Positions 25,425 to 33,592 are shown, numbered from the stretch's first letter. The stretch: 64,000 bases of DNA from Verrucomicrobiaceae bacterium (GCA_015075365.1 JABTUN010000001.1:1550001-1614000); one strand, 5' to 3'. Translations and numbers: made by a program. The notes: a model not told the origin generated them from the letters alone.

Positions 25425-26873
25425 TCACGGTTTCGCCTCCGGGTGTTTGTTCAGGATGGCACGGAGCTGCTTCACTGCTTCAGGCTGCTCCGCGGCGAGG
25501 TTTTTGGTTTCGCGCGGGTCGGCGACGTAGTCGTAGAGCTCGATCTCGGCGTTTTCAGGCCGCGCGCCGGGCTTCTTCCATTCGACGAGGCGGTGGCGCT
25601 CCGTGCGGATGGCGCGGCCCATCTTTTGCTTGGGAAAGCAGTGATACGCATGATCGCGCACCCGCGCGGCAGGGTCTTTGAGCACGGGGACGAGGCTCAC
25701 GCCATCCACCGGCTGCGGCCCCGCCGGAGCTGGCAGCGCCGCCAGCTCCGCAAGCGTGGGAAAGATGTCCACGCTCTCCGCGAGCTGGCGCGTGCTGCTG
25801 CCGGGCTTTGTGACGCCAGGCGCGATGATGAGCAGAGGGATGCGATTGGCCTGCTCGTAGTTGGTGTGCTTTGTCCAGATGCCCAGGTCGCCAAGGTGGA
25901 AGCCGTGATCGCCCCACAGAACGATGATGGTGTTGTCAGCAAGGCCGCCACGATCGAGCGCGTCGATCACCCGGCCGATCTGGGCGTCCACATAGCTCGT
26001 GGCGGCATAGTAGCCATGAATGAGGCGGCGTTTCAGATCGGAGGAAAAGACGGCATCATCGCGCTCCGGCACCGGGTCATAGGCCGCGATCTCACCGCCG
26101 CGCTTGTGGGCCACCTTGGGCGAGCCGGCGGGCAATTCCTCAAACGCGGGCATGGGCAGCTTCGCAGGATCGTGCATGTCCCAGTACTTTCCCGGCGCGC
26201 AAAAGGGCAGATGCGGCCGCACGAAACCTGCGGCGATGAAGAAAGGCTGCTTCACGTTTTGCAGGCGCTTGATCGTTTCGGCGGCCACGCGGCCATCCGC
26301 GTAGTCGTCGTCAGCGGCGGCAGGCGCCTCAAACGCGGCTCCGCGCGGCAGGCTGCGGATTTGATCGAGCTTCTGGTTGGTGAAAAGCGCCTCCTCCCGC
26401 GTGAGCTGGCCGCCGTGCGTGCTCGCCGGGTCGAGGTACTCGATCACCTTGTCCTTGAAGTGCGGCACGCTGAACGACGTGGGATCACCCTCGTTGCCAT
26501 GGCCGATGTGGAAGACCTTGCCGATGGACTGGGTGAGATAACCGCCATGCCTGGCGAAATGCTGGGGCATGGTCACCGCGGCGGGCCATTTTTCCCGCAA
26601 ACGGCTGCCGAGGCCGTACAGCCCTGTCGAAGTCGAGCGGGAACCAAGCATGAGCGTGAAGCGCGAGGGTGCGCAGACGGCCTGGTTGCAATACGCGAGG
26701 TCAAAACGCATGCCGCGCGCCGCGAGGCGGTCGATGCCCGGTGTTTTCGCAGCGGTATCGCCATAACAACCAAGCGCAGGCTTCAGGTCATCAACCAGGA
26801 TGAGCAGCACATTCGGCGGTGCTGCGCCGAGGCGGGCACAGACGACAAAGAGGCAGCAAAGGAGCGGCTTCAT
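25425..26873 (-). CDS. Sulfatase (iduronate-2-sulfatase-like), exported
   Basis: A 482-residue sulfatase with signal peptide MKPLLCCLFVVCARLGAA. Metal ligands are in LLILVDDLKPALGCYGD, the formylglycine motif is C67-A-P-S-R71 with FTLMLGSRSTSTGLYGL, and LWGDHGFHLGDLGIWTKHTNYE provides the second metal site. The DDLKPALGCYG and WGDHGFHLGD forms are those of iduronate-2-sulfatase (S1_7-type) enzymes, suggesting uronate-2-sulfate glycans as substrate. It lies 2 bases downstream of another sulfatase on the same strand, probably co-transcribed. Confidence 0.92.
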   Translation of the reverse strand: MKPLLCCLFVVCARLGAAPPNVLLILVDDLKPALGCYGDTAAKTPGIDRLAARGMRFDLAYCNQAVCAPSRFTLMLGSRSTSTGLYGLGSRLREKWPAAVTMPQHFARHGGYLTQSIGKVFHIGHGNEGDPTSFSVPHFKDKVIEYLDPASTHGGQLTREEALFTNQKLDQIRSLPRGAAFEAPAAADDDYADGRVAAETIKRLQNVKQPFFIAAGFVRPHLPFCAPGKYWDMHDPAKLPMPAFEELPAGSPKVAHKRGGEIAAYDPVPERDDAVFSSDLKRRLIHGYYAATSYVDAQIGRVIDALDRGGLADNTIIVLWGDHGFHLGDLGIWTKHTNYEQANRIPLLIIAPGVTKPGSSTRQLAESVDIFPTLAELAALPAPAGPQPVDGVSLVPVLKDPAARVRDHAYHCFPKQKMGRAIRTERHRLVEWKKPGARPENAEIELYDYVADPRETKNLAAEQPEAVKQLRAILNKHPEAKP

Positions 26874-26875
26874 GA

Positions 26876-28486
26876 TCACTTCACCTTCGTTTTGCCCTTC
26901 TTTTTCTTCGCTTTGCCTTCGCCGGGATAAGGCAGCACATAGGCACGTTCGGCCCATTTCTGCCACTCGGCGGCGAGTTCCTTCACTTTTTCGGGCTGGG
27001 CGGCGGCGAGGTCGTGCTGCTCGGTGCGGTCGGTTTTGAGGTCATAGAGCTCCCAGGGACCGTTTCGGCCGGTGCGGACGAGTTTGAGGTCACCGTGACG
27101 CACGGCGGCGTTGCCTTCGTGCTCCCAGAAGAGAGACCGGGAGACGGGGAGACTTTCAGATTCGGAAACGAGAAGCGGTTTGAGGGAAACGCCTTCCATG
27201 GGCATGATCGCACGGCCGTTGTGCTCCTTGGGATAGTTTGCACCACTGGCATCCACGCATGTCGCCATGATGTCGATGAGATGCGCGGGTGCATGCACCA
27301 GTCTCCCTGTCTCCTCATCTCCTTGTCTCATGGTCTTCATCCCCGCAGGCCAGTGCGCGATGAGTGGCGAGGCGATGCCGCCTTCGTGGTTGTAGTGCTT
27401 GTACTTCCGGAAAGGTGCGTTCTGCAAAAAGGCCCAGCTTTCGCCGCAGAACCAGTTCGAGGCCGCTTTCGTCGGATCGCCGTCGGTGCGGCCGTTGGGG
27501 CCGGATTCGGCGTTGCCGCCGTTGTCGCTCATGAAGAGGATGAGCGTGTTTTCGAGCACGCCGCGCTGTTTGATGCCGTTCACAAGATCGCCGATGGCCT
27601 GGTCCATGCGGTGCACCGTGGCAGCATAGACGGCCATGAGATGATCAAAGCGGTCCTGCTCCTCCGGCGTGTGGTCTTTCCACAGCTTGATGGCGGGCGG
27701 TCGCGGTGCCTTTTCCCACGCGGCGTCAATGATGCCCAGTTCCTTCTGGCGGGCGATGCGGGCATCGCGCAGCGCTCCCCAGCCTTCCTTGTATTTGCCG
27801 CGGAATTTGGCGATCGCCTCCGCCGGCGCTTGCAGCGGGAAGTGCGGCGCGTTGTGGCAGAGGTGCAGGTAAAACGGCTTCTTCGCGGCAAGCGCCTCGT
27901 CGATGAACCTCAGGCCAAAGGCGGTCCACAGATCCGTCGAATACCAGTCCTTCGGCAGGCGCGGATCGTCGTTGGCGATGGCTTCGCTGTTCAAGAAGAG
28001 CTTCGCCTTGGCCTTGTCGCCTCCGCCGAAGTAGAAACCGCCGGCGGCGGCATTTAGCGAGCGGTCAAAGCCGCGTCCCCACGGCGTGACGCCGAGGTTT
28101 TGGCCCACATGCCACTTCCCGGTCATCGCGGTGAAGTAACCGGCCGGCCGCAGCACCTCCGCGATGGTCACGCACGAGTCATTGAGCCGGCCGCGATAGC
28201 CGGGCACGCCCTTGTCATCGGTCATGTGCCCGATGCCGGCCTGATGCGAATAGAGGCCGGTGAGCAGCGAGGCACGCGTCGGGCAGCAGCGCCCGGTGTT
28301 GTAGAACTGCGTGAAGCGCAGGCCGTTCTTCGCCAGCGCGTCGAGATTCGGCGTGGGAATCTCCGAGCCATAGCAGCCGAGGTCCGCGAAGCCCATGTCA
28401 TCAACGAGGATGACGACGATGTTCGGCTTCTCCACTGCGGAGAGCAGCGGACACAAAGCGAAGAGGAGGAACAAGAGGTGTTTCAT
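26876..28486 (-). CDS. Arylsulfatase (S1_4-like), exported
   Basis: A 536-residue sulfatase with signal peptide MKHLLFLLFALCPLLSA. Metal ligands are in VVILVDDMGFADLGCYG, the formylglycine motif is C67-C-P-T-R71 with ASLLTGLYSHQAGIGHM, GKWHVG follows, and FMSDNGGNAESG gives the second metal site; the DDMGFADLG/SDNGGNAE signature is the arylsulfatase group with a long insertion. It ends in a strongly basic tail (KAKKKKGKTKVK) not expected for the fold. First gene of a two-sulfatase unit with the iduronate-type enzyme; the frame upstream of 28486 encodes an unlikely N-terminus. Confidence 0.92.
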   Translation of the reverse strand: MKHLLFLLFALCPLLSAVEKPNIVVILVDDMGFADLGCYGSEIPTPNLDALAKNGLRFTQFYNTGRCCPTRASLLTGLYSHQAGIGHMTDDKGVPGYRGRLNDSCVTIAEVLRPAGYFTAMTGKWHVGQNLGVTPWGRGFDRSLNAAAGGFYFGGGDKAKAKLFLNSEAIANDDPRLPKDWYSTDLWTAFGLRFIDEALAAKKPFYLHLCHNAPHFPLQAPAEAIAKFRGKYKEGWGALRDARIARQKELGIIDAAWEKAPRPPAIKLWKDHTPEEQDRFDHLMAVYAATVHRMDQAIGDLVNGIKQRGVLENTLILFMSDNGGNAESGPNGRTDGDPTKAASNWFCGESWAFLQNAPFRKYKHYNHEGGIASPLIAHWPAGMKTMRQGDEETGRLVHAPAHLIDIMATCVDASGANYPKEHNGRAIMPMEGVSLKPLLVSESESLPVSRSLFWEHEGNAAVRHGDLKLVRTGRNGPWELYDLKTDRTEQHDLAAAQPEKVKELAAEWQKWAERAYVLPYPGEGKAKKKKGKTKVK

Positions 28487-28644
28487 CGGCCACGTGAAAC
28501 GAATGCCGGCGCGGTGCATTGCAGCAGGAATGCGCACGCGGCTATCCAGGATGCACGCGGCCTGAGACAAGCGAGCCGCCGCCACAGGCACCTGCGGGCA
28601 CCCATGACGGCGGCGACTTCCGGCAATTGAGAGATGGACCGCTC

Positions 28645-29241
28645 TCAGTTTGCCTTCTTGGGACGGCCCAAAACATCATCCTTGGTGGAGACCGCGATGG
28701 CCACGACCTGGTCGATGAGTTCCTGCTTCACTTTGAAGTCCTTCAGCGTGCTCACCAGGTTCTCCGCGATGGCGTTGAAGTGCTCCTCGGTGAGGCCCAT
28801 GCCTTCATGCGCCTTGCGCATGTCCTTGCCGGTCCATGGCAGCGGGCCGCCAAAGGCAAACGAGAGGAACTCCTTCTGCTTCCGGCGCTGCTTGTCCATG
28901 CTCACGTCGGCAAAAAAGTCATTCACACGCTTGTCGGCCAGCACCTTGACGTAAAACGCGTCCACCACAGCGTCGATGGCCGCCTTGCCGCCCAGTTTTT
29001 GATACAGGCTGTCCTCGCGGGCTTTCAGCCACTTCGTTTTGCACGCTTCTTTGGCGAAGGACCATTTGCGGCCCTCATACTCGGCGGTGATCGCCGGATC
29101 GACGGGTTTGCCGCTGATCGGGCAGACAGAGTTTGTGGCAGACTCGGAGGCGACAGCGGCCGGATCGGCGGCCAGCGCGGCATTCACGAGGAGGGTCATC
29201 ACGGCGGTGATGGTGGCGAGGGAGGTCAGGATCAGTTTCAT
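28645..29241 (-). CDS. Exported YHS-like domain fused to group I truncated hemoglobin
   Basis: A 198-residue protein. Residues 1-25 are a signal peptide (LTSLATITAVMTLLVNAALA). Residues 40-72 (C40-PISGKPVDPA ... EACKTKW, Cys67) match the short metal-binding YHS motif. Residues 78-190 form a truncated globin: YQKLGGKAAIDAVVDAFY with the B10 Tyr97, and proximal His145 in MRKAHEGMGL, group I (GlbN) style. Group I truncated globins bind O2 and detoxify NO; exported versions with a cysteine-rich module are unusual. A clear promoter with two TGCATCA repeats lies just upstream, shared with the divergent group III globin and NnrS genes, supporting a nitrosative-stress role. Heme delivery outside the cytoplasm would need a separate path. 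Confidence 0.85.
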   Translation of the reverse strand: MKLILTSLATITAVMTLLVNAALAADPAAVASESATNSVCPISGKPVDPAITAEYEGRKWSFAKEACKTKWLKAREDSLYQKLGGKAAIDAVVDAFYVKVLADKRVNDFFADVSMDKQRRKQKEFLSFAFGGPLPWTGKDMRKAHEGMGLTEEHFNAIAENLVSTLKDFKVKQELIDQVVAIAVSTKDDVLGRPKKAN

Positions 29242-29252
29242 GGTTGGGCCTC

Positions 29253-29280
29253 TTTATAAGTTGCATCAGCGGTGCATCAA
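29253..29280 (-). promoter_or_regulatory. Promoter of the globin fusion with overlapping TGCATCA direct repeats
   Basis: Read on the minus strand, a -35 box TTGATG (29280-29275) is separated by 16 bases from a -10 box TATAAA (29258-29253), only 11 bases before the start codon, so the message has a very short leader. On the plus strand TGCATCA occurs at 29262-29268 and 29273-29279, a spacing of 11 bases or about one helical turn, covering spacer and -35. This is the pattern expected for regulator binding; the regulator is not in the window. Confidence 0.55.
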
Positions 29281-29310
29281 TGCGCCGATCCTGCGCAGCG
29301 ATGCGCGATG

Positions 29311-29335
29311 TTTGCGCTGCCAATCTGGGCGCAAA
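29311..29335. promoter_or_regulatory. Palindrome TTTGCGC-N11-GCGCAAA upstream of the group III globin
   Basis: Perfect 7-base arms separated by 11 bases (29311-29317 and 29329-29335) lie 54 bases before the group III globin start. The geometry fits a dimeric regulator site. It is one of two candidate operators in this 147-base divergent region. Confidence 0.45.
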
Positions 29336-29388
29336 AGCCCGCAGGAAGAGTGGAATGACAGAATCCACCAAAGTTGCACAGTGCGTGC

Positions 29389-29850
29389 ATGTTTGAACCC
29401 AAACCCGATATCCAAGGCCGCGCCGAGATCGAGACGCTCGTGAACACCTTCTACGACCGCGTGCGCGGCGATGATGTGCTCGGTCACATCTTCGAGAAGG
29501 TGGCGCAGACGAACTGGAGCACGCACCTGCCGAAGATGCATGCCTTTTGGGAAACGGTGCTCTTCCGCACCGGCGGCTTCACCGGCAATCCCATCGCCGC
29601 GCATGCGAAGCTCGTGCCACTCACCGACATGGGGCGCGACAAGTTTGACCACTGGTTGAAGCTCTTCCGCGCCACGGTGGACGACCTCTTCGCCGGTGAG
29701 CGGGCCGAGCACATCAAAAACTGCGCCGCCGACATGGCGAACGTCATTTACAGCAAGATCAACGCCGTGCCCGATCCACGATTCGACCCCGCGAATCTCA
29801 CGCCGGAACAACGCGAGCGATACGCACGTTACAAAGCCAGCGCCGCATGA
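29389..29850 (+). CDS. Group III truncated hemoglobin
   Basis: A 153-residue cytosolic globin. The group III signatures are FYDRVRGDDVLGHIFEK (B10 Tyr22), WSTHLPKMHAFWETVL, GNPIAAHAKL with predicted proximal His72, and FDHWLKLFRATVDDLFAG. Group III globins such as Campylobacter Ctb are linked to nitrosative stress and oxygen handling. ATG 29389 starts the conserved region; an in-frame TTG at 29374 would add five residues. The stop overlaps the start of nnrS-like gene (ATGA 29847-29850), showing joint translation. It diverges from the exported globin fusion, so the cell has one globin in each compartment. Confidence 0.9.
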   Translation: MFEPKPDIQGRAEIETLVNTFYDRVRGDDVLGHIFEKVAQTNWSTHLPKMHAFWETVLFRTGGFTGNPIAAHAKLVPLTDMGRDKFDHWLKLFRATVDDLFAGERAEHIKNCAADMANVIYSKINAVPDPRFDPANLTPEQRERYARYKASAA

Positions 29851-31040
29851 GTGAGTTTCCCGCCTGCAAACAGAAGAAGCACAAGTCCCAAGGCCCGCGC
29901 CGCCATGGGCTGCGCTGGCTCGCATCGGAGCCGTATCGCGTGTTCTTTTTCAGCGGGGCGCTGTGGAGTGTGATCGGCGTGTCGCTGTGGCCGCTGTTCT
30001 ATGCGCAGAAGCTCGCCTTCTACCCGAACTTCGTTCACGCACGGCTCATGATCGAGGCGTTCGGTGGGGCGTTCGTCGTTGGATTTCTCGGCACGGCGGG
30101 ACCCCGCATGGCGACGGCACCGAAACTGACGCCGCTGGAGCTTTTCTGGCTCTTCGGGCTGCATCTCGCCTGCGGCGTGAGCCACCTCAGGCAGCAAATC
30201 GCGTGGGGCGATGCCTTCTTCATCGCCTTGCTGGGCTCGTTGATGCTCTTCCTGATCATCCGCGTGCTTCGTTTTCGAAAAGAAGCGCCGCCGCCGCAGA
30301 TGCTGCTGGCGCTGACAGGGCTCGGCTGTGGAATCACCGGCGCGGCCTTGATGCACTCGGAGATGGATCTGACGCGGTTTCGACTCGCCGGGCTGCTGCT
30401 TTATCAGGGGCTCTTGCTGCCGCCCGTGCTCGGCATCGGCTCGTTTGTGTTTCCGCGCATGCTCGGCGGTGATTTTGGCGATCCCAAAACGGCGGCGCAG
30501 ACTCAGGCGAAGCTGCTGCGAGCCATCACCGCGGCGGTTTTGCTCGTCGGCAGCTTTTTCCTCGAAGCACATGGCCTGGTGGCCGCCGGGTATGCGCTGC
30601 GAGCCATCGTCGCTGCGGGTTATCTGCTCATCGAGGTGCGCTGGAAACCACAACAGGCCGGATCACTCACCACCGGCTTGTTTTGGGCGCTCGCCGTCGG
30701 CTGGCTCGGCCTCGTGCTCTCGCCGTTTCACTACCTGCAGCATGTCAGCATCGAGCATCTGCTCTACATCGGCGGTTTTGGCCTGCTGATGCTCATCGTC
30801 GGCTCCCGAGTGCTTTTTGGCCACAGCGGCGATCTGGAAGGCTTTTTCGCGAAGTCGAAGTGGATGCGCTTTTTGATCTTCCTCGGCGTCCTCACCGCCA
30901 CCACCCGTGCCACACCCGCCTGGTTGCCCTCCACGACGGTTTCCCATCACATCTACGCCGCCTGGACCTGGGGCCTGCTGAGCGTGCTCTGGCTCGTCTG
31001 GCATCGGAAACGCTTCGTGAAGCGGGATGAGGAGGATTGA
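29847..31040 (+). CDS. NnrS family protein (heme/copper membrane protein of NO stress)
   Basis: A 397-residue polytopic membrane protein with about 10-12 hydrophobic segments. The opening WLASEPYRVFFFSGALW, then HARLMIEAFGGAFVVGFLGTAGPRM, and the later HYLQHVSIEHLLYIGGFGLL and STTVSHHIYAAWTWG with clustered His residues are the NnrS family signature. NnrS proteins are induced by NO, bind heme and copper, and protect cells from nitrosative damage, including iron-nitrosyl stress. It is translationally coupled to the group III globin and precedes a radical SAM gene by 67 bases on the same strand. The N-terminus carries a short basic extension (KQKKHKSQGPRRHG). Confidence 0.88.
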   Translation: MSEFPACKQKKHKSQGPRRHGLRWLASEPYRVFFFSGALWSVIGVSLWPLFYAQKLAFYPNFVHARLMIEAFGGAFVVGFLGTAGPRMATAPKLTPLELFWLFGLHLACGVSHLRQQIAWGDAFFIALLGSLMLFLIIRVLRFRKEAPPPQMLLALTGLGCGITGAALMHSEMDLTRFRLAGLLLYQGLLLPPVLGIGSFVFPRMLGGDFGDPKTAAQTQAKLLRAITAAVLLVGSFFLEAHGLVAAGYALRAIVAAGYLLIEVRWKPQQAGSLTTGLFWALAVGWLGLVLSPFHYLQHVSIEHLLYIGGFGLLMLIVGSRVLFGHSGDLEGFFAKSKWMRFLIFLGVLTATTRATPAWLPSTTVSHHIYAAWTWGLLSVLWLVWHRKRFVKRDEED

Positions 31041-31057
31041 GCAAAATCAGCGCATAC

Positions 31058-31077
31058 CTCCGCAGATGCTGGCGGAG
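31058..31077 (+). terminator. Possible weak terminator after the NnrS gene
   Basis: CTCCGCAG (31058-31065), three-base loop, CTGGCGGAG (31069-31077) forms an eight-pair stem with one bulged G. Only short T tracts follow (TTT, TTTT), so partial termination or read-through into the radical SAM gene is equally possible. Confidence 0.3.
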
Positions 31078-31107
31078 CGTTTAGCGCGTTTTGGCGTTTG
31101 TTGAGGC

Positions 31108-32214
31108 ATGCGCGCGATGTCTCATGCTCCTAATCCCGAAATGATGGCTTACGATGGTTTCGATGAGCGGCCGTTTTTGGTGTTTTGGGAGATCACGCGG
31201 GCTTGTGCGCTGGCCTGCCAGCATTGCCGGGCGGAGGCGCAGTCGCACCGGCATCCGCAGGAGTTGAATCGCGAGGAGTCGAGCCGGCTCATTGAGCAGC
31301 TCGCGGAGTTGAAGCCGCCGATGCTCATCCTCACGGGCGGTGATCCGTTGATGCGGACGGATTGTCTCGATCTCGTGCGGGAGGCAACGGCGGCGGGGCT
31401 GCATGTGGGGCTGAGCCCTTCGGCGACGGCGCGGCTGATCCACGCGGACTTCACGGAGATCAAGGCGGCGGGCGTGGAGCGCCTTTCGCTGAGTCTGGAC
31501 GGTGCCACGCGGACCACGCATGATGCGTTTCGCGGCGTCAGCGGCACCTTTGACCGCACCATCGCAGCGGTTCACCGGGCGCACGCGGCGGATTTGAGCG
31601 TGCAGATCAACACCACGCTCACGCGTGGCAACCTGCGCGAGTATGAAGCCTTCAAGAGGCTCATGTTTGAGCTGAAGCCCGCGATGTGGAGCGTGTTTCT
31701 GCTCGTTCCTACCGGCCGGGCGGGCACGGATGATCTACCCGACCCTTGGGATATCGAGTTCATCTTTCGCGACATGGCATCGCTCGTCGGAAGGGCCCCG
31801 TTCGCTGTCAAAACGACGGAGGGGCATCACTTCCGCCGTGTGGTGATGCAGACGCTTGGCGTGAGAGCTGGCAAGCATCGCCCGGGCATGCGCTCGCCGC
31901 TGGGGATTCGCGATGGACGCGGGGTGATGTTCATCTCGCACACGGGCGTGGTGTCGCCGAGCGGCTTTTTGCCTTTCGACTGCGGCAACGTGCGCGAGGA
32001 GCATCCGGCGGAGATTTACCGGCATCACCCGCTGTTTGTCTCGCTGCGCGACAACAAGGCGCTGGGCGGCAAATGCGGCCGCTGCGAGTTCAACTCGATC
32101 TGCGGCGGCTCGCGGGCACGAGCGTATGGCGTGAGCGGCGATCCCTTCGCGGAAGATCCGGCCTGCGTGTATCAGCCGAGGATGGCTACGGCTTCTTATA
32201 AGGAGCTCGTTTGA
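31108..32214 (+). CDS. Radical SAM/SPASM enzyme (TIGR04053-like)
   Basis: A 368-residue radical SAM protein. The [4Fe-4S]-SAM motif is C33-ALA-C37-QH-C40, followed by the SAM-binding GGDPLMR; the C-terminal SPASM-like region has the Cys set CGNV, KCGRCEFNSICGG and DPACVY that binds an auxiliary cluster. The N-terminal YDGFDERPFLVFWEITRAC is typical of the TIGR04053 group, related to heme-modifying AhbD/NirJ and peptide-modifying PqqE enzymes; its reaction is unknown to me. Position after two globins and NnrS suggests a role in heme or NO metabolism, by inference. ATG codons at 31108, 31117 and 31141 are alternatives; a GAGG sits well for 31117. Its last 29 bases overlap the antisense end of a sulfatase gene. 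Confidence 0.85.
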   Translation: MRAMSHAPNPEMMAYDGFDERPFLVFWEITRACALACQHCRAEAQSHRHPQELNREESSRLIEQLAELKPPMLILTGGDPLMRTDCLDLVREATAAGLHVGLSPSATARLIHADFTEIKAAGVERLSLSLDGATRTTHDAFRGVSGTFDRTIAAVHRAHAADLSVQINTTLTRGNLREYEAFKRLMFELKPAMWSVFLLVPTGRAGTDDLPDPWDIEFIFRDMASLVGRAPFAVKTTEGHHFRRVVMQTLGVRAGKHRPGMRSPLGIRDGRGVMFISHTGVVSPSGFLPFDCGNVREEHPAEIYRHHPLFVSLRDNKALGGKCGRCEFNSICGGSRARAYGVSGDPFAEDPACVYQPRMATASYKELV

Positions 32215-33592
32215 CCTCTTCGACGACGGGAACATGCTTGTTCATGGCGTCGTAGGCGGCTTGGAGGCGTTTGGCCTCGTCGGGATACTTTGAAGCCACA
32301 TCGACTTGCTCGCCGGGATCGGCTTGGAGGTCGAAGAGCAATCCTTTCGCACCTTCGATGCCCGTTTTGAGGCCGGGGTGGGCATCAATATTGTATTGCT
32401 CAAAAGGCGCGAGAATGGTCACACCATCCGGCGCACGCGGATCGAGCCATTTGCCATCTGAGCCGGGTTTGAGATTCATTTCACGGGCGGGAGCGAGGTG
32501 GAGCTTCCAGCGGGCATCGCGGATGGTGACGAGTTTGGGGCCTTGATGACCGAAAACGAACTCGTGGGGTGATTTGGCATCGCCAGCGAGCACGGGCATC
32601 AGATCGCGACCATCGAGCACACGGTCATCAGGCATCTTCGCGCCTGTGGCGGCAAGGACGGTGGCGAAAAGATCCATCATCACGGCCAGCTCACTGCTTA
32701 CCCGACCGGCGGGTATCTTGCCAGGCCAGCGGGCGATCATCGGCACGCGGTAGCCGCCTTCCCAGCTCGTGCCTTTCATGCCGCGAAGGCCGCCGCAACT
32801 GCCGCCGAACCACGCGCCGTTGTCGCTGGTGAAGAGCACGAGCGTGTTTTCATCGACGCCGTTTTGTTTCAGCGCATCGAGCACCGCGCCCACGCTGTCG
32901 TCGAGATCGAGCAAGGCATCGCCGTAAAGCCCTGCGCCGCTCTTTTGGTAGTTCTTTTCTGACGCGGCGAGCGGTTTGTGCGGCATCGCTTCGGCGAAAT
33001 AGAGGAAGAAGGGCTTTTTCGCGTTTCGCTGGATGAAATCGGTGGCGCGTTTCGCGTAGCGGGTGGTGAGCGTGGCCTGCACGACGGGATACTCGGCCAC
33101 TTCCGTGCCTTCGAGGACCTGCACGGGGCGCATGTCGTTTGAGTAAGGGATGCCGTAGTATTCGTCAAAACCACGCTCGGTGGGCAGCGAGCCGGCTTTA
33201 TGGCCGAGGTGCCATTTGCCGACCATGCCGGTGGCATAGCCGGCAGACTTCAGGACCTGCGCGAGCGTGACCTCCGATTTTGGCAACGCGAGGGCGTCCG
33301 CAGCGGGTCCGCCATCCGGCGCGGGATTTTGCGTCATGCCGCAGCGGAAGGGATAACGCCCGGTCATGAGCGAGGCCCGCGTGGGAGCGCAGAAAGGCGC
33401 GGGCGTGTTGAACTGCGTCATCCTCACGCCCTCGGCCGCCATCTCGTCTATGCGCGGCGTTTTGAACTTCGGATGACCATAGCAGCCGAGGTCGCCGTAG
33501 CCGAGGTCGTCGGCTAGGATGATGACGATGTTTGGCGCGGCACAGGCAAGCGTGGAGCCGAGCAGGAGGGAGAGGAGGAGCAGACGCGTCAT
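32186..33592 (-). CDS. Sulfatase (arylsulfatase family S1), exported
   Basis: A 468-residue sulfatase with signal peptide MTRLLLLSLLLGSTLACA. Metal ligands are in VIILADDLGYGDLGCYG, the formylglycine motif is C68-A-P-T-R72 with ASLMTGRYPFRCGM, GKWHLGHKAG lies in the middle, and FTSDNGAWFGG gives the second metal pair. It is the same type as the 453-residue enzyme at the left end of the sulfatase region. Its start overlaps the stop of the sulfotransferase by 4 bases (33589-33592), so the two are coupled. Its 3' end overlaps the radical SAM gene tail to tail by 29 bases. Confidence 0.93.
   Translation of the reverse strand: MTRLLLLSLLLGSTLACAAPNIVIILADDLGYGDLGCYGHPKFKTPRIDEMAAEGVRMTQFNTPAPFCAPTRASLMTGRYPFRCGMTQNPAPDGGPAADALALPKSEVTLAQVLKSAGYATGMVGKWHLGHKAGSLPTERGFDEYYGIPYSNDMRPVQVLEGTEVAEYPVVQATLTTRYAKRATDFIQRNAKKPFFLYFAEAMPHKPLAASEKNYQKSGAGLYGDALLDLDDSVGAVLDALKQNGVDENTLVLFTSDNGAWFGGSCGGLRGMKGTSWEGGYRVPMIARWPGKIPAGRVSSELAVMMDLFATVLAATGAKMPDDRVLDGRDLMPVLAGDAKSPHEFVFGHQGPKLVTIRDARWKLHLAPAREMNLKPGSDGKWLDPRAPDGVTILAPFEQYNIDAHPGLKTGIEGAKGLLFDLQADPGEQVDVASKYPDEAKRLQAAYDAMNKHVPVVEEVKRAPYKKP

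Noticed and set aside
25392..26930. Open frame of 512 codons on the plus strand
   Set aside because: Antisense to the iduronate-type sulfatase, with no recognisable domain.
31108..32214. Radical SAM gene as an anaerobic sulfatase-maturating enzyme
   Set aside because: It lies next to a sulfatase, but the motif RACALACQHC and the N-terminal YDGFDERPF pattern are not those of anSME, and the gene runs with NnrS on the other strand.
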